A stretch of DNA of 42,687 nucleotides from Methylotenera sp. Its GTDB lineage: Bacteria; Pseudomonadota; Gammaproteobacteria; Burkholderiales; Methylophilaceae. The notes under the pieces are model-generated. The model was given only the letters and a program-made list of their open reading frames with translations, had not been told where the DNA came from and searched no databases. Numbering within the stretch: position 1 is the stretch's first letter; the number at the start of each line of letters is the position of its first letter. Below are positions 1-11,313 of the stretch, piece after piece. The stretch spans positions 1 to 42,687 of the forward strand of contig JAURWJ010000133.1 in the NCBI GenBank assembly GCA_030655015.1, given 5' to 3'. Position numbers and translations under genes: made by a program.

Positions 1-21
1 TAATTAAGGCAGTAAATTGTT

Positions 22-507
22 ATGTTAGATCGAGACGGGTTTCGCCCGAATGTTGGCATTATTTTATGTAATGCCAGCAATCAGGTATTTTGGGGTAAGC
101 GTATCCGTGAGCATGCTTGGCAGTTTCCACAAGGTGGAATCAACTATGGCGAAAGCCCAGAGCAGGCCATGTATCGCGAACTGATGGAAGAAGTCGGCTT
201 AAGACCTGAGCATGTTAAGATTTTAGGCCGTACTAAAGACTGGCTCAGGTACGAAGTGCCTACTAGCTGGGTAAAACGCGAGTGGCGTGGCAGTTACCGA
301 GGCCAAAAACAAATTTGGTATTTGTTGCGCATGGTAGGGCGTGATAGCGATGTGTCGCTGCGCGCAACCAGCCATCCTGAGTTCGATGCTTGGCGCTGGA
401 GCGAGTACTGGGTGCCGCTTGAAGATGTGATTGAGTTTAAGCGCGGGGTGTATGAGTCTGCGCTTAATGAGCTGGCACCACATTTGCATCATAAGGTTGT
501 TAAGTAA
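22..507 (+). CDS. rppH: RNA pyrophosphohydrolase (Nudix)
   Basis: RppH removes pyrophosphate from the 5' triphosphate end of mRNAs in the cytoplasm, which opens them to RNase E decay. The protein is 161 residues, the usual size. A full Nudix box GX5EX7REUXEEXGU spans G38 to L60, with R52, E53, E56 and E57 in the metal-binding positions. The start ([12 protein letters not shown]) is the family's typical N-terminus and follows a purine-rich AAGGCAG. It converges on psd across an inverted-repeat spacer. The diadenosine polyphosphate hydrolase label sometimes given to this family (YgdP/NudH) is the same protein. Identification is firm. Confidence 0.95.
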   Translation: MLDRDGFRPNVGIILCNASNQVFWGKRIREHAWQFPQGGINYGESPEQAMYRELMEEVGLRPEHVKILGRTKDWLRYEVPTSWVKREWRGSYRGQKQIWYLLRMVGRDSDVSLRATSHPEFDAWRWSEYWVPLEDVIEFKRGVYESALNELAPHLHHKVVK

Positions 508-514
508 AAATATT

Positions 515-637
515 ATGTTCCCTGAGCTTGTCGAAGGGTATCCTTAGAAGGCGAACCCTTCGACAAGCTTCTCGTACGAATAATGAGCTTTAGCTCATAT
601 ATTCTGCGGTGATGCCAAGCACTGGTACAGGGAACAT
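515..637. repeat. Nested inverted-repeat spacer between rppH and psd
   Basis: The gap between two convergent genes is built of inverted repeats. An outer 10-bp pair (515-524 with 628-637) encloses a perfect 14-bp pair (526-539 with 555-568). A separate 7-bp hairpin with a 2-nt loop lies at 583-598. The 14-bp arms contain the word CCCTTCGACAAGCTCAGGG or its variant, which recurs at 37100 and 42549. It is probably a dispersed intergenic repeat that may also end transcription in both directions; no clear T-run follows the stems. Confidence 0.75.
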
Positions 638-641
638 GTTT

Positions 642-1499
642 TTAATGCCCCATCATCTCACCCAATTTAACCGCGCGTGCGGGTTGCCAATTGGCATTAA
701 ATTGCAGCGCATCTTTTTCAAACAACATCACTACCGTTGAGCCGAGCAAAAACCGCCCCATTTCATCACCTTGTTTTAGGCTGATGTTTTGATCGGCATA
801 TTTCCATACTCTGGTATTGCGAGTGCGCGGTGGGTTAATAATGCCATTTTTTGCAGTATGCCAAACTGTTGCCATGCTACCCACAATGGTGGCACCCACC
901 AGCACCATGACAAAATTGCCATGCGTGGTGGCTGAGGTGAACTCACAGACTACACGCTCATTGCGTGCGAATAAGCCTGGCACACCCTGTGCGGTAGTTG
1001 GGTTTACCGAGAATAACGCACCTGGCACATAGGTCATGCTTTTTAGCGTGCCATCGCAAGGCATGTGAATACGGTGATAGTCTTTTGGGCTTAAGTACAG
1101 GCAAGCAAAGTGACCGTTTTCAAATTTACTAGCTAAATTTTTATCGCCACCCACTAGCGCGGCAGTTGAGTAAGCATGACCTTTAGCCTGAAAAATCTGG
1201 TCGGCTTCAATGTTGCCAAATTGGCTAATTGCGCCATCTACCGGGCAAATAAAAGCTGCTTCGGCAAGCGGACGTGCGCCAACTTTTAACGGACGCGTAA
1301 AAAATTCATTAAAGCTTTTGTATGAAGTAATGTCAGGATTGGCTGCCTCAGCCATGTTGACGTTATACCTTTTTACAAACCAGCGAATAACAGCAGTGGT
1401 GACGTTACCGCTTTGTAAGTGCGCGAGCTTGCCTGCAAGCGCGGTAATGGCTTGTTTAGGCAGCATGTATTGTGTAAGTACGGTAAGTTTATTACTCAT
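642..1499 (-). CDS. psd: Phosphatidylserine decarboxylase proenzyme
   Basis: Psd converts phosphatidylserine to phosphatidylethanolamine at the inner membrane. The 285-residue protein has the self-cleavage motif LGST (residues 252-255). Cleavage before S254 would give a beta chain and a short pyruvoyl-bearing alpha chain. D88 in CPVDGA and the YHRIHMP motif (H142, H145) fit the autoprocessing triad of the family. The start ATG overlaps no other gene and lies 34 bp downstream of a membrane phosphatase-superfamily gene, so the two may be co-transcribed. In related bacteria psd commonly follows ilvC, so the intervening gene looks like an addition. Confidence 0.95.
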   Translation of the reverse strand: MSNKLTVLTQYMLPKQAITALAGKLAHLQSGNVTTAVIRWFVKRYNVNMAEAANPDITSYKSFNEFFTRPLKVGARPLAEAAFICPVDGAISQFGNIEADQIFQAKGHAYSTAALVGGDKNLASKFENGHFACLYLSPKDYHRIHMPCDGTLKSMTYVPGALFSVNPTTAQGVPGLFARNERVVCEFTSATTHGNFVMVLVGATIVGSMATVWHTAKNGIINPPRTRNTRVWKYADQNISLKQGDEMGRFLLGSTVVMLFEKDALQFNANWQPARAVKLGEMMGH

Positions 1500-1533
1500 G
1501 TGCTGATTATCTCAAAGTTTAATATAGGCTATT

Positions 1534-3354
1534 TTAATGCGACATCTCAAATTGAGTCGCTTTACGCCATTCTTTTTTTAGGTCAGATGAAACACGCCAA
1601 ACTAAATTGTTATTTTCTTTTGGATCTTGAGTGATGTTGAATACAAACTCTTCTCCTGTGTTTGTGTTATTCCAATACTTCCATAAACTTTTCTTATCCC
1701 TATGATCGTAAAGTCCTTTGTAAGGTGTCATTTCAAAAAAGGTGAATGGTCTTTCAATTTTATGCTGGACGGGTTTACCAATCCAAGTTTCTGGAATACT
1801 TAAATTAAATTCACTTAGTATCGTGGGAGCTAAGTCGACCAGTGACATAAACTCATCTGATTGTTTGGGTAAATTAGACTGATAGCCATATGGAATCATC
1901 ATGAGTGGTACGTGAAGCGCTTCTTCAATAACGCTGTTGGTATGCATGAAAAAACCATGTTCACCAAGTGCTTCGCCATGATCTGCGGTAATAATCACTA
2001 GCGTATTATCTAAATATTTTTTTGAAGACAAGGTGTCTAGCAGTTTTTTTATCACATCATCGGCTTGAAGTACGCCATTGTCATAAAAATTAGTAAATTT
2101 AATTTCCGCTTGACCACTTCGCTTGCCGAGGTAGCTTTCTGAAGGCATGTACTTTGTAAACGCGGGATCTTTTTTCCCTACTTGGTGAGCAGATAAAATG
2201 TGGTAGTGAATCATTGTTGGCTTACCATCCCATATTGGCAATGTATCAGTTTTGTTAATCGTGATGATGTCATCGTTAAAATAGTAGCCTGTGGCCATTG
2301 AGCCATCGAAATAATCATCAACATGTCCATAAACTTCTCTAATGTTGTGGAAGTTTACATGATCCCCACTAATAATAAAGTTCGTGCGATACCCGTTCAA
2401 TTTGAGTGCTTCTTGTAAAGTGAATATATTATCTGGAAGTTGATGAACAAAGCGTGATGCCATAAAGCCAGCATGGGCGCATGTAGTTTCTCCGCAAACT
2501 GAGCGTACATTTGTAAAGTGGCTGGTAGCTTGAGATTCGCTGATTTTTCGTAAGTTAGGCGTTGTGTCTCGATGGTAATCATAAATGTTGGTATGGTCTG
2601 GTCGTAACGCATCGACAACGAATACGATTAAATTTCTTTTTTTTGTGGATATGTTTATTTGATAATTCTTACGAGCTTGATCTTCAAGATTATTTAGACG
2701 TTGGTCTGTGGCATATTCCAATTTAGATTTATGTGTTTGTTGTCCCTTAGGTTTGCCTGAATGAAGCGTAAGTTTAACAGGCTCTTTACTAGCAGCATCG
2801 CTGCTTATTAGGTAGTCATAACAAAAATAACAACAAAAGAAAAGAAAAGAGAATATTAACGGGCCTATTAACCATGTTGTATTATGTTGCTTAGTAGGTA
2901 GCCAGTGAAATTTCCTTAGAAAAAAGTAGCAGGCAGCCGTTAGTATTGTGTAAAGAATTACAAGTGCAACAATGATTAAATGGTAAGAGACATTAATAGC
3001 ATCAAAGAAAAAGCCGGCTTGATTGGCATACGAGACAATAAACTCTTCTGTAATTACTTTGTTCCAAGAATATAGGCCAATTAACACTAGTGCGTAATAA
3101 ATAATGACACCAAGAATAAAACTACTGTACAAAATAGAACTAACAAATAAAACTAGCTTTTTATTTTTTAGGTAATGGTTGAGTAGAAGTTTAATGGATA
3201 GTATAGAAAAAACAATTAGGGCAATTACACCTAAGTGCTCATAAATAGTGATGGATGGATGAAAGTACAACCATACATAAGTAACAATAAATGCTATTGG
3301 TAATATAAATAGTAGGGCTAAATGGTATGAAAGGTGAATCGCAACTTTTTTCAT
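1534..3354 (-). CDS. Membrane-anchored sulfatase / phosphoethanolamine-transferase-like enzyme
   Basis: The 606-residue protein has about five N-terminal membrane helices (roughly residues 8-29, 41-60, 66-92, 123-146 and 160-181), a linker, and a periplasmic alkaline-phosphatase-superfamily domain from about residue 240. Visible metal-site elements are VVDALRPDH (D248), a GETT motif (T290/T291, possible nucleophile), and ITADHGEALGEHG (D458, H459, H466) with H471. The CxPxR formylglycine motif of classical sulfatases is absent, so transfer or hydrolysis of a phospho-group (EptA- or LtaS-like) seems likelier than sulfate removal. It lies between ilvC and psd, whose product PE is the donor for EptA-type enzymes. 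The gene is clearly more AT-rich than its neighbours, which suggests transfer. Its substrate is unknown. Confidence 0.75.
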   Translation of the reverse strand: MKKVAIHLSYHLALLFILPIAFIVTYVWLYFHPSITIYEHLGVIALIVFSILSIKLLLNHYLKNKKLVLFVSSILYSSFILGVIIYYALVLIGLYSWNKVITEEFIVSYANQAGFFFDAINVSYHLIIVALVILYTILTAACYFFLRKFHWLPTKQHNTTWLIGPLIFSFLFFCCYFCYDYLISSDAASKEPVKLTLHSGKPKGQQTHKSKLEYATDQRLNNLEDQARKNYQINISTKKRNLIVFVVDALRPDHTNIYDYHRDTTPNLRKISESQATSHFTNVRSVCGETTCAHAGFMASRFVHQLPDNIFTLQEALKLNGYRTNFIISGDHVNFHNIREVYGHVDDYFDGSMATGYYFNDDIITINKTDTLPIWDGKPTMIHYHILSAHQVGKKDPAFTKYMPSESYLGKRSGQAEIKFTNFYDNGVLQADDVIKKLLDTLSSKKYLDNTLVIITADHGEALGEHGFFMHTNSVIEEALHVPLMMIPYGYQSNLPKQSDEFMSLVDLAPTILSEFNLSIPETWIGKPVQHKIERPFTFFEMTPYKGLYDHRDKKSLWKYWNNTNTGEEFVFNITQDPKENNNLVWRVSSDLKKEWRKATQFEMSH

Positions 3355-3426
3355 AGACTTAATTTTTTCGCGAGGATTAAGGATCTAAGTTATTTAAAAA
3401 TACACCCCAAAATTACAAATATCAAT

Positions 3427-3461
3427 AAAAAAGCGACATAAATATTTTATGTCGCTTTTTT
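3427..3461 (-). terminator. Intrinsic terminator after ilvC
   Basis: A perfect stem (3427-3442 pairing with 3447-3461, loop TATT) has A-runs on one side and T-runs on the other. It lies 20 bp past the ilvC stop codon and also reads as a terminator on the opposite strand. It ends the ilvBNC unit, so the sulfatase-like gene and psd probably need their own promoter. Confidence 0.9.
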
Positions 3462-3481
3462 ATCTACCAATTGTTTTGAAT

Positions 3482-4621
<1,140 letters not shown>

Positions 4622-5113
4622 CTACACTTTCAAAATTCTATCGCCACGTCCGATACCAGATGCGCCGGTGCGCACTGTTTCTAGAATCGCGGTTTTATCT
4701 AAACTTTCGATAAAAGCATCTAACTTATTGCCTGAGCCGGTAAGCTCAATGGTAAAGCTGCCGTCGGCCACATCGATAATACGGCCGCGGAATATATCGC
4801 ACATGCGTTTCATTTCTTCACGGAACGCGCTGGTTGCTTTTACTTTAACCAGCATCAATTCGCGTTCGATGAATTTTCCATCGTTTAAATCCAATACTTT
4901 AACCACATCAATGAGCTTGTTGAGCTGCTTGATGATTTGCTCGATCACATCATCTGAGCCTGATGTGACGATGGTCATGCGTGAAAGTGTTGCGTCTTCA
5001 GTCGGTGCAACTGTGAGTGACTCAATGTTGTAGCCACGCGCAGAAAATAAACCTGCTACGCGTGATAAGGCACCCGCTTCATTTTCCATTAACAGTGAAA
5101 TAATATGACGCAT
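4622..5113 (-). CDS. ilvN: Acetolactate synthase small (regulatory) subunit
   Basis: The regulatory subunit binds end-product valine and activates the large subunit. The 163-residue protein starts with a typical ACT domain ([21 protein letters not shown], with GYNIESLTVAPTED following) and has the longer C-terminal domain of the IlvH/IlvN type. Its start codon overlaps the ilvB stop codon by one base (TAATG on the minus strand), consistent with translational coupling and equal production of subunits. Some annotators would name it ilvH. Confidence 0.96.
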   Translation of the reverse strand: MRHIISLLMENEAGALSRVAGLFSARGYNIESLTVAPTEDATLSRMTIVTSGSDDVIEQIIKQLNKLIDVVKVLDLNDGKFIERELMLVKVKATSAFREEMKRMCDIFRGRIIDVADGSFTIELTGSGNKLDAFIESLDKTAILETVRTGASGIGRGDRILKV

Positions 5114-6852
5114 TATAAATCCTCCGCGCCAATGTTGTTAGACATAATCATTTCAGATAAACCCTTGCCTGCTGCAATCATCGGAAACACATTTTCTTTT
5201 TGGTCTGTAATAAAGTCCATAAATACAAAGCGTGATTTCATGTCAAACGCTTCTTTCAGTGCGCCTTCAACATCTTCGGGCTTGGTAATTTGCATCCCTA
5301 CATGCCCATAAGATTCAGCCAGTTTAACAAAATCAGGCAAGCTATCCATGTAGGATTCTGAGTAGCGATTTTCATAGAAAAACTCTTGCCACTGACGCAC
5401 CATGCCTAAATAGCGGTTGTTGAGCAAAATCACTTTGATTGGCAAGTGATATTGTTTACAGGTTGAAAGCTCCTGAATATTCATTTGAATACTGCCTTCA
5501 CCCGTGACACAAGCCACTTGCGCGTCAGGGTGCGCAAATTGTACGCCCATGGCATAAGGCAAACCTACACCCATCGTGCCTAAGCCGCCTGAGTTAATCC
5601 AGCGGCGTGGTTGATCAAATTTGTAATATTGCGCTGCCCACATTTGATGTTGGCCAACGTCAGAGGTCACATAAGCTTCGCCTTTGGTGACTTCCCATAG
5701 TTTTTCAATCACGTATTGTGGCTTAATTAAACCATTGCTGTTGTCATAATTTAAACAGAGCTTACCGCGCCATGCTTCAATTTGCTCCCACCAAGCTTTT
5801 AGTGCTGGTGATTGCTTGGGAGTCTCTGCTGCAACTAGTTCATTCATTTCAGCCAGTACAGACTTTACGTCACCGACAATGGGCACATCAACTCTTACAC
5901 GTTTAGAAATCGATGACGGATCAATATCCACATGAATAATCGTACGCGATTTGTTGAAAAAATGCTCGGGGTTGCCAATGACGCGGTCATCAAAGCGTGC
6001 ACCAACCGCGAGTAACACGTCGCAGTTTTGCATCGCCATATTAGCCTCATAAGTGCCGTGCATGCCCAGCATACCGACAAACTGTTTGTCGGTTGAGGGG
6101 TAGCCGCCTAAGCCCATCAATGTATTGGTAACAGGTACGCCTAATGCTTTAACCAGTTTCACTAAGGCAGCAGATGCATCGCCCAGCACAACGCCACCAC
6201 CGGTGTAAACCATTGGACGTTTGGCTTCAAGCAGTAACTTAACTGCTTTTTTAATTTGACCGCTATGACCCTTGGTCACCGGGTTATAAGAGCGCATCTC
6301 TACTGTATCTGGGTAGATAAACTCGCTGAAATGGGCGGTAATATCTTTAGGGATATCCACAACCACTGGGCCTGGACGACCAGTTCTGGCAATGTGGAAA
6401 GCCTTTTTCATGGTGACGGCAATGTCTTTGACATCTTTAACCAAGAAGTTATGTTTTACACAGGGGCGCGTTACGCCAACCATGTCAACTTCTTGAAAAG
6501 CATCTAAACCAATGGCGGGAACCGGCACTTGACCGCTAATGACAACTAGTGGAATTGAGTCCATGTAAGCAGTCGCAATGCCTGTGATGGCATTGGTAGC
6601 CCCCGGACCTGATGTGACCAAAGCCACGCCCACCTCGCCTGTAGCGCGCGAGAAAGCGTCGGCCGCGTGAACGGCAGCTTGCTCGTGACGCACTAAAATA
6701 TGCTTAAAGTGGTCTTGATTGTAAATTGCGTCATAGATGTGTAAAACTGCGCCGCCTGGATAGCCGAAAACGAATTTAATTTTTTCTTGTTCCAAGCAAC
6801 GGATAACAATTTCTGCGCCCGTGATTTGATGCGGATGTGTGGTATCTGCCAT
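5113..6852 (-). CDS. ilvB: Acetolactate synthase large (catalytic) subunit
   Basis: This ThDP- and FAD-dependent enzyme joins two pyruvates, or pyruvate and 2-oxobutyrate, as the first common step of branched-chain amino acid synthesis. It is 579 residues. The catalytic glutamate is E57 in VRHEQAA, and the C-terminal ThDP segment ([29 protein letters not shown] region) ends in the NN pair. It heads the ilvBNC unit. The 184-bp upstream gap contains a short direct repeat of ATGAAAGTGTTA near 6924-6952. No leader peptide or attenuator could be supported. The symbol ilvI is an equally common name. Confidence 0.96.
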   Translation of the reverse strand: MADTTHPHQITGAEIVIRCLEQEKIKFVFGYPGGAVLHIYDAIYNQDHFKHILVRHEQAAVHAADAFSRATGEVGVALVTSGPGATNAITGIATAYMDSIPLVVISGQVPVPAIGLDAFQEVDMVGVTRPCVKHNFLVKDVKDIAVTMKKAFHIARTGRPGPVVVDIPKDITAHFSEFIYPDTVEMRSYNPVTKGHSGQIKKAVKLLLEAKRPMVYTGGGVVLGDASAALVKLVKALGVPVTNTLMGLGGYPSTDKQFVGMLGMHGTYEANMAMQNCDVLLAVGARFDDRVIGNPEHFFNKSRTIIHVDIDPSSISKRVRVDVPIVGDVKSVLAEMNELVAAETPKQSPALKAWWEQIEAWRGKLCLNYDNSNGLIKPQYVIEKLWEVTKGEAYVTSDVGQHQMWAAQYYKFDQPRRWINSGGLGTMGVGLPYAMGVQFAHPDAQVACVTGEGSIQMNIQELSTCKQYHLPIKVILLNNRYLGMVRQWQEFFYENRYSESYMDSLPDFVKLAESYGHVGMQITKPEDVEGALKEAFDMKSRFVFMDFITDQKENVFPMIAAGKGLSEMIMSNNIGAEDL

Positions 6853-7036
6853 AAATCTTTTTGATTTTTAATAGTTTGTTAGGTAACCCTGTACGATAAC
6901 GGTTTGAGCGTGTTTGGTCAAGGATGAAAGTGTTAATAATGAAAGTGTTAGGGTTTGTATAACCTTGTTAAACTAAGGGTATTGATGTATGTAAATGTTG
7001 TTATCAGCCAGCATAGGCCAACGATTTATAACGCTT

Positions 7037-7873
7037 TTAAGTGGTGAGTAAGTTGGCTATACCATCGAGCCCAACAAAATTCAGCGCATAGCTGGCTTGC
7101 TGCTGTACGATGGGTTTTGCATGGTAGGCTACGCCCACCGCGGCGGCTGACAGCAGTTTAAGGTCATGGGCACCATCGCCAATGGCTATAGTTTGGTCAG
7201 GCGTTAGGCCTAAATCATCACGTAGTTTCACCAGCTCCTGCGCTTTACGGTCAGCATCCACGATGTCACCTAATATCTGGCCTGTTAATTTTCCGTTAAT
7301 CACTTCAAAAGTGTTGGCAATTGCGTAATCTAGCCCAAGTAGCTTTTGTACATGGTTGGCAAATAACGTGAAGCCACCAGAAACCACCATGGTTTTAATG
7401 TGATTGACTTTGCATGCGGCAATCCACTCCAGCGCGCCAGGGTTGAGTTTTAGCCGTTCATCAATCACGCGTTGTAGTGCGCTTTCATCCAGACCTTTAA
7501 GTAAGGCTACGCGTTGTTTTAAGCTGGTTGCAAAATCAATTTCACCGCGCATGGCACTTTCGGTGATGGCTGAAACTTGCGGCTTTAAATTCATCATGTC
7601 GGCGATTTCATCAATACACTCAATGTTAATAAGCGTGGAATCCATATCCATCACACACAGGCCAAAGTTTTTAATATGTTGCTTATCGTCAACGTAGGCA
7701 CAATCAATGTGCTGGTCTGTACAAAATTGTTGTACGCTAGGCAATGGTGACTGATTAGCTAAGTAGTAAGCATATTGCGCAATTTGTACAAATTGAACAC
7801 TGGTATTACATAGCTGATGAATATGGGCTAAATGTGAAATGCTAATGGCTGAGCTTTGAACAACTAAACGCAT
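7037..7873 (-). CDS. serB: Phosphoserine phosphatase
   Basis: SerB dephosphorylates phosphoserine in the last step of serine synthesis. The 278-residue protein has the HAD nucleophile motif MDMDST (D76, D78), the VSGGFT motif II and the GDGAHDLKLL motif IV, plus an N-terminal extension of about 70 residues as in other proteobacterial SerB proteins, though without a clear full ACT domain. It is transcribed divergently from sucC across 143 bp. Serine is also a precursor of phosphatidylserine, the psd substrate. Confidence 0.95.
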   Translation of the reverse strand: MRLVVQSSAISISHLAHIHQLCNTSVQFVQIAQYAYYLANQSPLPSVQQFCTDQHIDCAYVDDKQHIKNFGLCVMDMDSTLINIECIDEIADMMNLKPQVSAITESAMRGEIDFATSLKQRVALLKGLDESALQRVIDERLKLNPGALEWIAACKVNHIKTMVVSGGFTLFANHVQKLLGLDYAIANTFEVINGKLTGQILGDIVDADRKAQELVKLRDDLGLTPDQTIAIGDGAHDLKLLSAAAVGVAYHAKPIVQQQASYALNFVGLDGIANLLTT

Positions 7874-8016
7874 AAATGAATAACTTTTGTTTTAAAAGCC
7901 TAATTATACACTTGCATATAAGCTTTACTTTAACTCACCTAAAACCCATTACTTTGCTAGCGCATTTGTCTAAATTGCGAGAAAATGTTCGTAACCTTTA
8001 ATTAGAGCTATTTTTT

Positions 8017-9177
8017 ATGAATTTGCATGAATATCAAGCTAAAACACTGTTACAAAAATATGGCATTCCTGTGCCGCGTGGTCAAGTGGTTGCGGTAGCT
8101 AAAGAAGCGGTTGCCGTGACTACGGAAGTTAACAGCGAGGCTTGGGTGGTAAAGGCGCAGGTGCATGCGGGTGGACGCGGCAAAGCGGGCGGCGTCAAAG
8201 TAGTGAGGTCAGCGACTGAGGCGCAAAATGTGGCAGGTGAATTACTGGGTAAAACCTTGGTCACTTACCAAAATGCACCCGATGGTCAGCCGGTTAATCA
8301 AGTGCTGATAGAAGAAACGTTACCCATTGCTCGTGAGCTTTATTTATCTATGTTGGTTGATCGAACTTTAGAACGTATTGTTGTGGTGGCGTCCAGCGCA
8401 GGCGGTATGGATATTGAAGAAATCGCGCAAACCAGCCCTGAGAAAATCTTGCAGGAAGTATGTGACCCACTCAATGGTTTGGTGGATTTTCAGTCACGTA
8501 ATTTAGCGTTTAAGTTAAACTTAATAGGTGATCAAGTAGGTGCTTTTGCCAAGTTGCTTAAAGGCTTGTATCGCTTGTTTAAAGAAAATGATTTGGCGTT
8601 GCTGGAAATCAATCCGCTTGTAGTGACAACGGATGGCAAGTTATATGCGTTAGATTGCAAAATGAGCGTGGATGATAACGCACTGTATCGCCAAAAAGCC
8701 TTGGCCGAGCAACGTGATTGGAGCCAGGAAGACAGCAAAGAGGCGATTGCGCATCATGCGGGCTTAAATTACATTGCGTTAAATGGCAACATTGGCTGCA
8801 TGGTAAACGGCGCCGGGCTTGCCATGGCGACCATGGATTTAATTAAACTGCATGGCGGCGCGCCTGCTAATTTCTTGGATGTGGGCGGCGGTGCGACGGC
8901 TGAAACTGTAGCCAAAGCCTTTAAAATTATTTTGGCGGATAGTAATGTCAAGGCGATTTTAGTGAATATTTTTGGCGGTATCATGCGCTGCGACATTATC
9001 GCGGAGGGTATTATTGCTGCGGTGAAAGAAGTCGGGATGCAAATTCCTGTGATCGTGCGTTTAGAAGGTACAAATGTGGATTTAGGTAAAAAGATGTTAC
9101 GTGAGAGTGGGCTGAATATCATTTCTGCAGATGGGCTAACCGATGCTGCACAACAAGCTGTGAAGGCGGTGAATTAA
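8017..9177 (+). CDS. sucC: Succinyl-CoA synthetase beta subunit (ADP-forming)
   Basis: SucC pairs with SucD to interconvert succinyl-CoA and succinate with nucleotide phosphorylation. The 386-residue protein has the N-terminal ATP-grasp segment ([20 protein letters not shown]) with the [11 protein letters not shown] loop near residue 52, and the C-terminal subunit-contact motif GGIMRCD. Malate thiokinase (MtkA) of serine-cycle methylotrophs is a close relative. With no serine-cycle gene nearby, the succinyl-CoA role is preferred. The stop codon lies inside one arm of an inverted repeat separating it from sucD. Confidence 0.93.
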   Translation: MNLHEYQAKTLLQKYGIPVPRGQVVAVAKEAVAVTTEVNSEAWVVKAQVHAGGRGKAGGVKVVRSATEAQNVAGELLGKTLVTYQNAPDGQPVNQVLIEETLPIARELYLSMLVDRTLERIVVVASSAGGMDIEEIAQTSPEKILQEVCDPLNGLVDFQSRNLAFKLNLIGDQVGAFAKLLKGLYRLFKENDLALLEINPLVVTTDGKLYALDCKMSVDDNALYRQKALAEQRDWSQEDSKEAIAHHAGLNYIALNGNIGCMVNGAGLAMATMDLIKLHGGAPANFLDVGGGATAETVAKAFKIILADSNVKAILVNIFGGIMRCDIIAEGIIAAVKEVGMQIPVIVRLEGTNVDLGKKMLRESGLNIISADGLTDAAQQAVKAVN

Positions 9178-9295
9178 GTTGGCGAGCGAATGCATTGCGG
9201 CGTTGCGCGGTACTCACTTCCTTGCCGTACTATTCGTACTGTCTGCGTCTTTGCGTTCCGTGCGCCTTGCACTGCACCCACTCGCCAACTTAATT
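9172..9295. repeat. Hairpin-forming repeat element between sucC and sucD
   Basis: A perfect 15-bp inverted repeat (9172-9186 and 9281-9295) bounds a 124-bp segment. Its inner halves (about 9187-9215 and 9250-9280) are also imperfectly complementary, so the whole unit can fold into one long stem. The left arm contains the sucC stop codon (9175-9177). The central words CTTCCTTGCCGTACTATTCGTACTG resemble a dispersed repeat seen in betaproteobacterial genomes (from memory). sucC and sucD are usually nearly adjacent, so this is probably an insertion. Confidence 0.75.
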
Positions 9296-9330
9296 TGGCT
9301 TTATGTGAACATTAATTATAGAAAATCATT

Positions 9331-10209
9331 ATGAGTATTTTAGTCAATAAAAACACCAAAGTGCTTTGCCAAGGCTTTACTGGTAAGCAAGGTACGTTTC
9401 ATTCTGAGCAAGCGCTCGCTTATGGCACAAAAATGGTGGGTGGCGTGACGCCAGGCAAGGGTGGGCAGTTACACCTTAATTTACCAGTATTTAACACTAT
9501 GCGTGAAGCGGTGCGCACTACGGGTGCAAATGCGAGCGTGATCTACGTGCCGCCAGCGTTTGCGGCGGATTCAATTTTAGAAGCGTGCGACGCGGGGATT
9601 GAGCTGATTATCTGTATTACCGAGGGTATTCCGGTGTTGGATATGCTCAATGTAAAAGCTGCTTTGAGGGCGACTGGCACCAGATTGATCGGCCCAAACT
9701 GCCCAGGCGTGATTACGCCGGACGAATGTAAAATTGGCATCATGCCGGGCAGTATTCATTTGCGTGGCAAGGTAGGCGTGGTTTCGCGCTCTGGCACGCT
9801 TACTTATGAAGCTGTGCATCAAACTACGGCGTTGAAATTAGGCCAAAGCACTTGCGTAGGCATTGGTGGCGACCCGATTAAAGGCCTGAACTTTATTGAG
9901 TGCTTACAGATGTTTGAAGCCGATGATGAAACTGAAGCCATTATTATGGTGGGCGAAATTGGCGGCTCAGATGAAGAAGCCGCAGCTGAGTTTATTAAAA
10001 GTAATGTGACTAAACCTGTAGCCGCCTACATTGCCGGGCAAACTGCGCCAGCAGGCAAGCGCATGGGGCATGCCGGGGCGATTATCTCGGGCGGTAGCGG
10101 TAAAGCTGCAGATAAAATTCGTGCACTGGAGCTTGCAGGGGCGGTAGTGGCCAGTTCACCCGCAGGGCTGGGTGAAGCTGTGCTTGCGGCCATCAATAAC
10201 AAAAAATAG
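9331..10209 (+). CDS. sucD: Succinyl-CoA synthetase alpha subunit
   Basis: SucD binds CoA and carries the phosphohistidine intermediate. It is 292 residues. The CoA-binding N-terminus ([15 protein letters not shown]) and the active-site loop GKRMGHAGA (H247) are intact. It follows sucC with a 153-bp gap filled mainly by an inverted-repeat element, unlike the tight spacing normal for this pair. It has its own weak purine-rich ribosome site before ATG. Confidence 0.95.
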   Translation: MSILVNKNTKVLCQGFTGKQGTFHSEQALAYGTKMVGGVTPGKGGQLHLNLPVFNTMREAVRTTGANASVIYVPPAFAADSILEACDAGIELIICITEGIPVLDMLNVKAALRATGTRLIGPNCPGVITPDECKIGIMPGSIHLRGKVGVVSRSGTLTYEAVHQTTALKLGQSTCVGIGGDPIKGLNFIECLQMFEADDETEAIIMVGEIGGSDEEAAAEFIKSNVTKPVAAYIAGQTAPAGKRMGHAGAIISGGSGKAADKIRALELAGAVVASSPAGLGEAVLAAINNKK

Positions 10210-10279
10210 CTAGAACAAAAATAGCCATTAAATTTTTACTTAAAACTCTTACTAAGAAAGCGATTTTTTAATCAATCAC

Positions 10280-11233
10280 ATGTTTAGTTTACTCAAACGC
10301 TTTATCACCTTATCTTTAATGTCATTCATTGCAATGTCGCCAGTGATGGCTGCTGAAGATATTTCTTATCTACTGACGGCCGCATCCAAGGGTGATTTAG
10401 TCATGGTGAACGCCATGCTGGATAGCGGTGCTAGCGCCAATACCAAAGATGAAGATGGCATCACGGTGCTAATGTATGCAGCGCGTAAAGACAAAGCCGA
10501 TGTGATTTCTGCATTGATTAGCAAAGGCGCTGATGTTAATGCAAAAGATAACAGTGGTTGGACTGCGCTTATGTACGCTGCCAAGAAAAACCACGTAGCT
10601 TCAGTAAAGGTATTGTTAGAAAAGGGCGCTGACTCAAAAGTAAGAGATAGTGCCGGTTGGAGCGCGTTTGGGTTAGCGGCAGTGTCTGGTTTTTCACAGA
10701 CGGTTGAGTTGCTGGTGAAGCATGGTGCGGATGTCAATACAAAGAGTGATGATGGAAAAGCTGTGTTGATGCATGCGGCTAAAAGTGGGGACATTGCCAC
10801 TGTAGTCGCGCTGGTAGATCATAAAGCTGACTTACTTGCGCGTGATAAATTAGGTGCTACAGCCTTGATGATTGCCGCACGTGAAGGCCACGCCCCCGTG
10901 ATTAATTTATTAGTTCAGCGTGGTGCGGTAGTGAATCAAAGAGATTTCTCAAAGTGGACAGCGTTGACCTGGGCGGTTAAAAAATCACAACTAGAGGCGG
11001 CTAAAGCGTTAATTGTGGCGGGTGCTGATGTGAATAATTTAGATTCTGAAGGTACGCCGTTATTGCATATTGCTGTGGATAATGGTCAAACTGAGATGGT
11101 TAAATTACTGCTTGAAAACAAGGCGAAAGTAAAAGCCAAAGATCAATACGGTTTAACTGCGTTGGTGTACGCGCTGAAAGGCCAGCATACCGAGATTATT
11201 AAATTGATTAAAGAGGCCGGTGGTAGTTATTAA
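10280..11233 (+). CDS. Exported ankyrin-repeat protein
   Basis: The 317-residue protein begins with a signal peptide (basic start, hydrophobic core LSLMSFIAMS, likely cleavage after VMA, residue 24 or 25). The rest, from about residue 30, is eight or so ankyrin repeats of 33 residues, recognisable by recurring TALMYAAKKNH- and GADVNAKD-type segments. No catalytic domain is present, so it is probably a periplasmic binding or scaffold protein. Its partner is unknown. The gene lies 70 bp after sucD and could be read from it or from its own promoter. Confidence 0.85.
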   Translation: MFSLLKRFITLSLMSFIAMSPVMAAEDISYLLTAASKGDLVMVNAMLDSGASANTKDEDGITVLMYAARKDKADVISALISKGADVNAKDNSGWTALMYAAKKNHVASVKVLLEKGADSKVRDSAGWSAFGLAAVSGFSQTVELLVKHGADVNTKSDDGKAVLMHAAKSGDIATVVALVDHKADLLARDKLGATALMIAAREGHAPVINLLVQRGAVVNQRDFSKWTALTWAVKKSQLEAAKALIVAGADVNNLDSEGTPLLHIAVDNGQTEMVKLLLENKAKVKAKDQYGLTALVYALKGQHTEIIKLIKEAGGSY

Positions 11234-11313
11234 ACTAGCCTTTTGGTTTTATTAGCTATCTGGTTCTCAATGTGCATTAATTTTAACCCTATACAAAGAA
11301 TAACGTCTAATCA

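Noticed and set aside
6853-7036. Leader peptide or attenuator before ilvB
   Set aside because: No short frame rich in Leu, Val or Ile codons followed by alternative hairpins could be found; only a 12-base direct repeat was seen.
8017-10209. sucC-sucD as malate thiokinase genes mtkA-mtkB
   Set aside because: The families are close, but no malyl-CoA lyase or other serine-cycle gene is adjacent and the sequence motifs are ordinary for succinyl-CoA synthetase.
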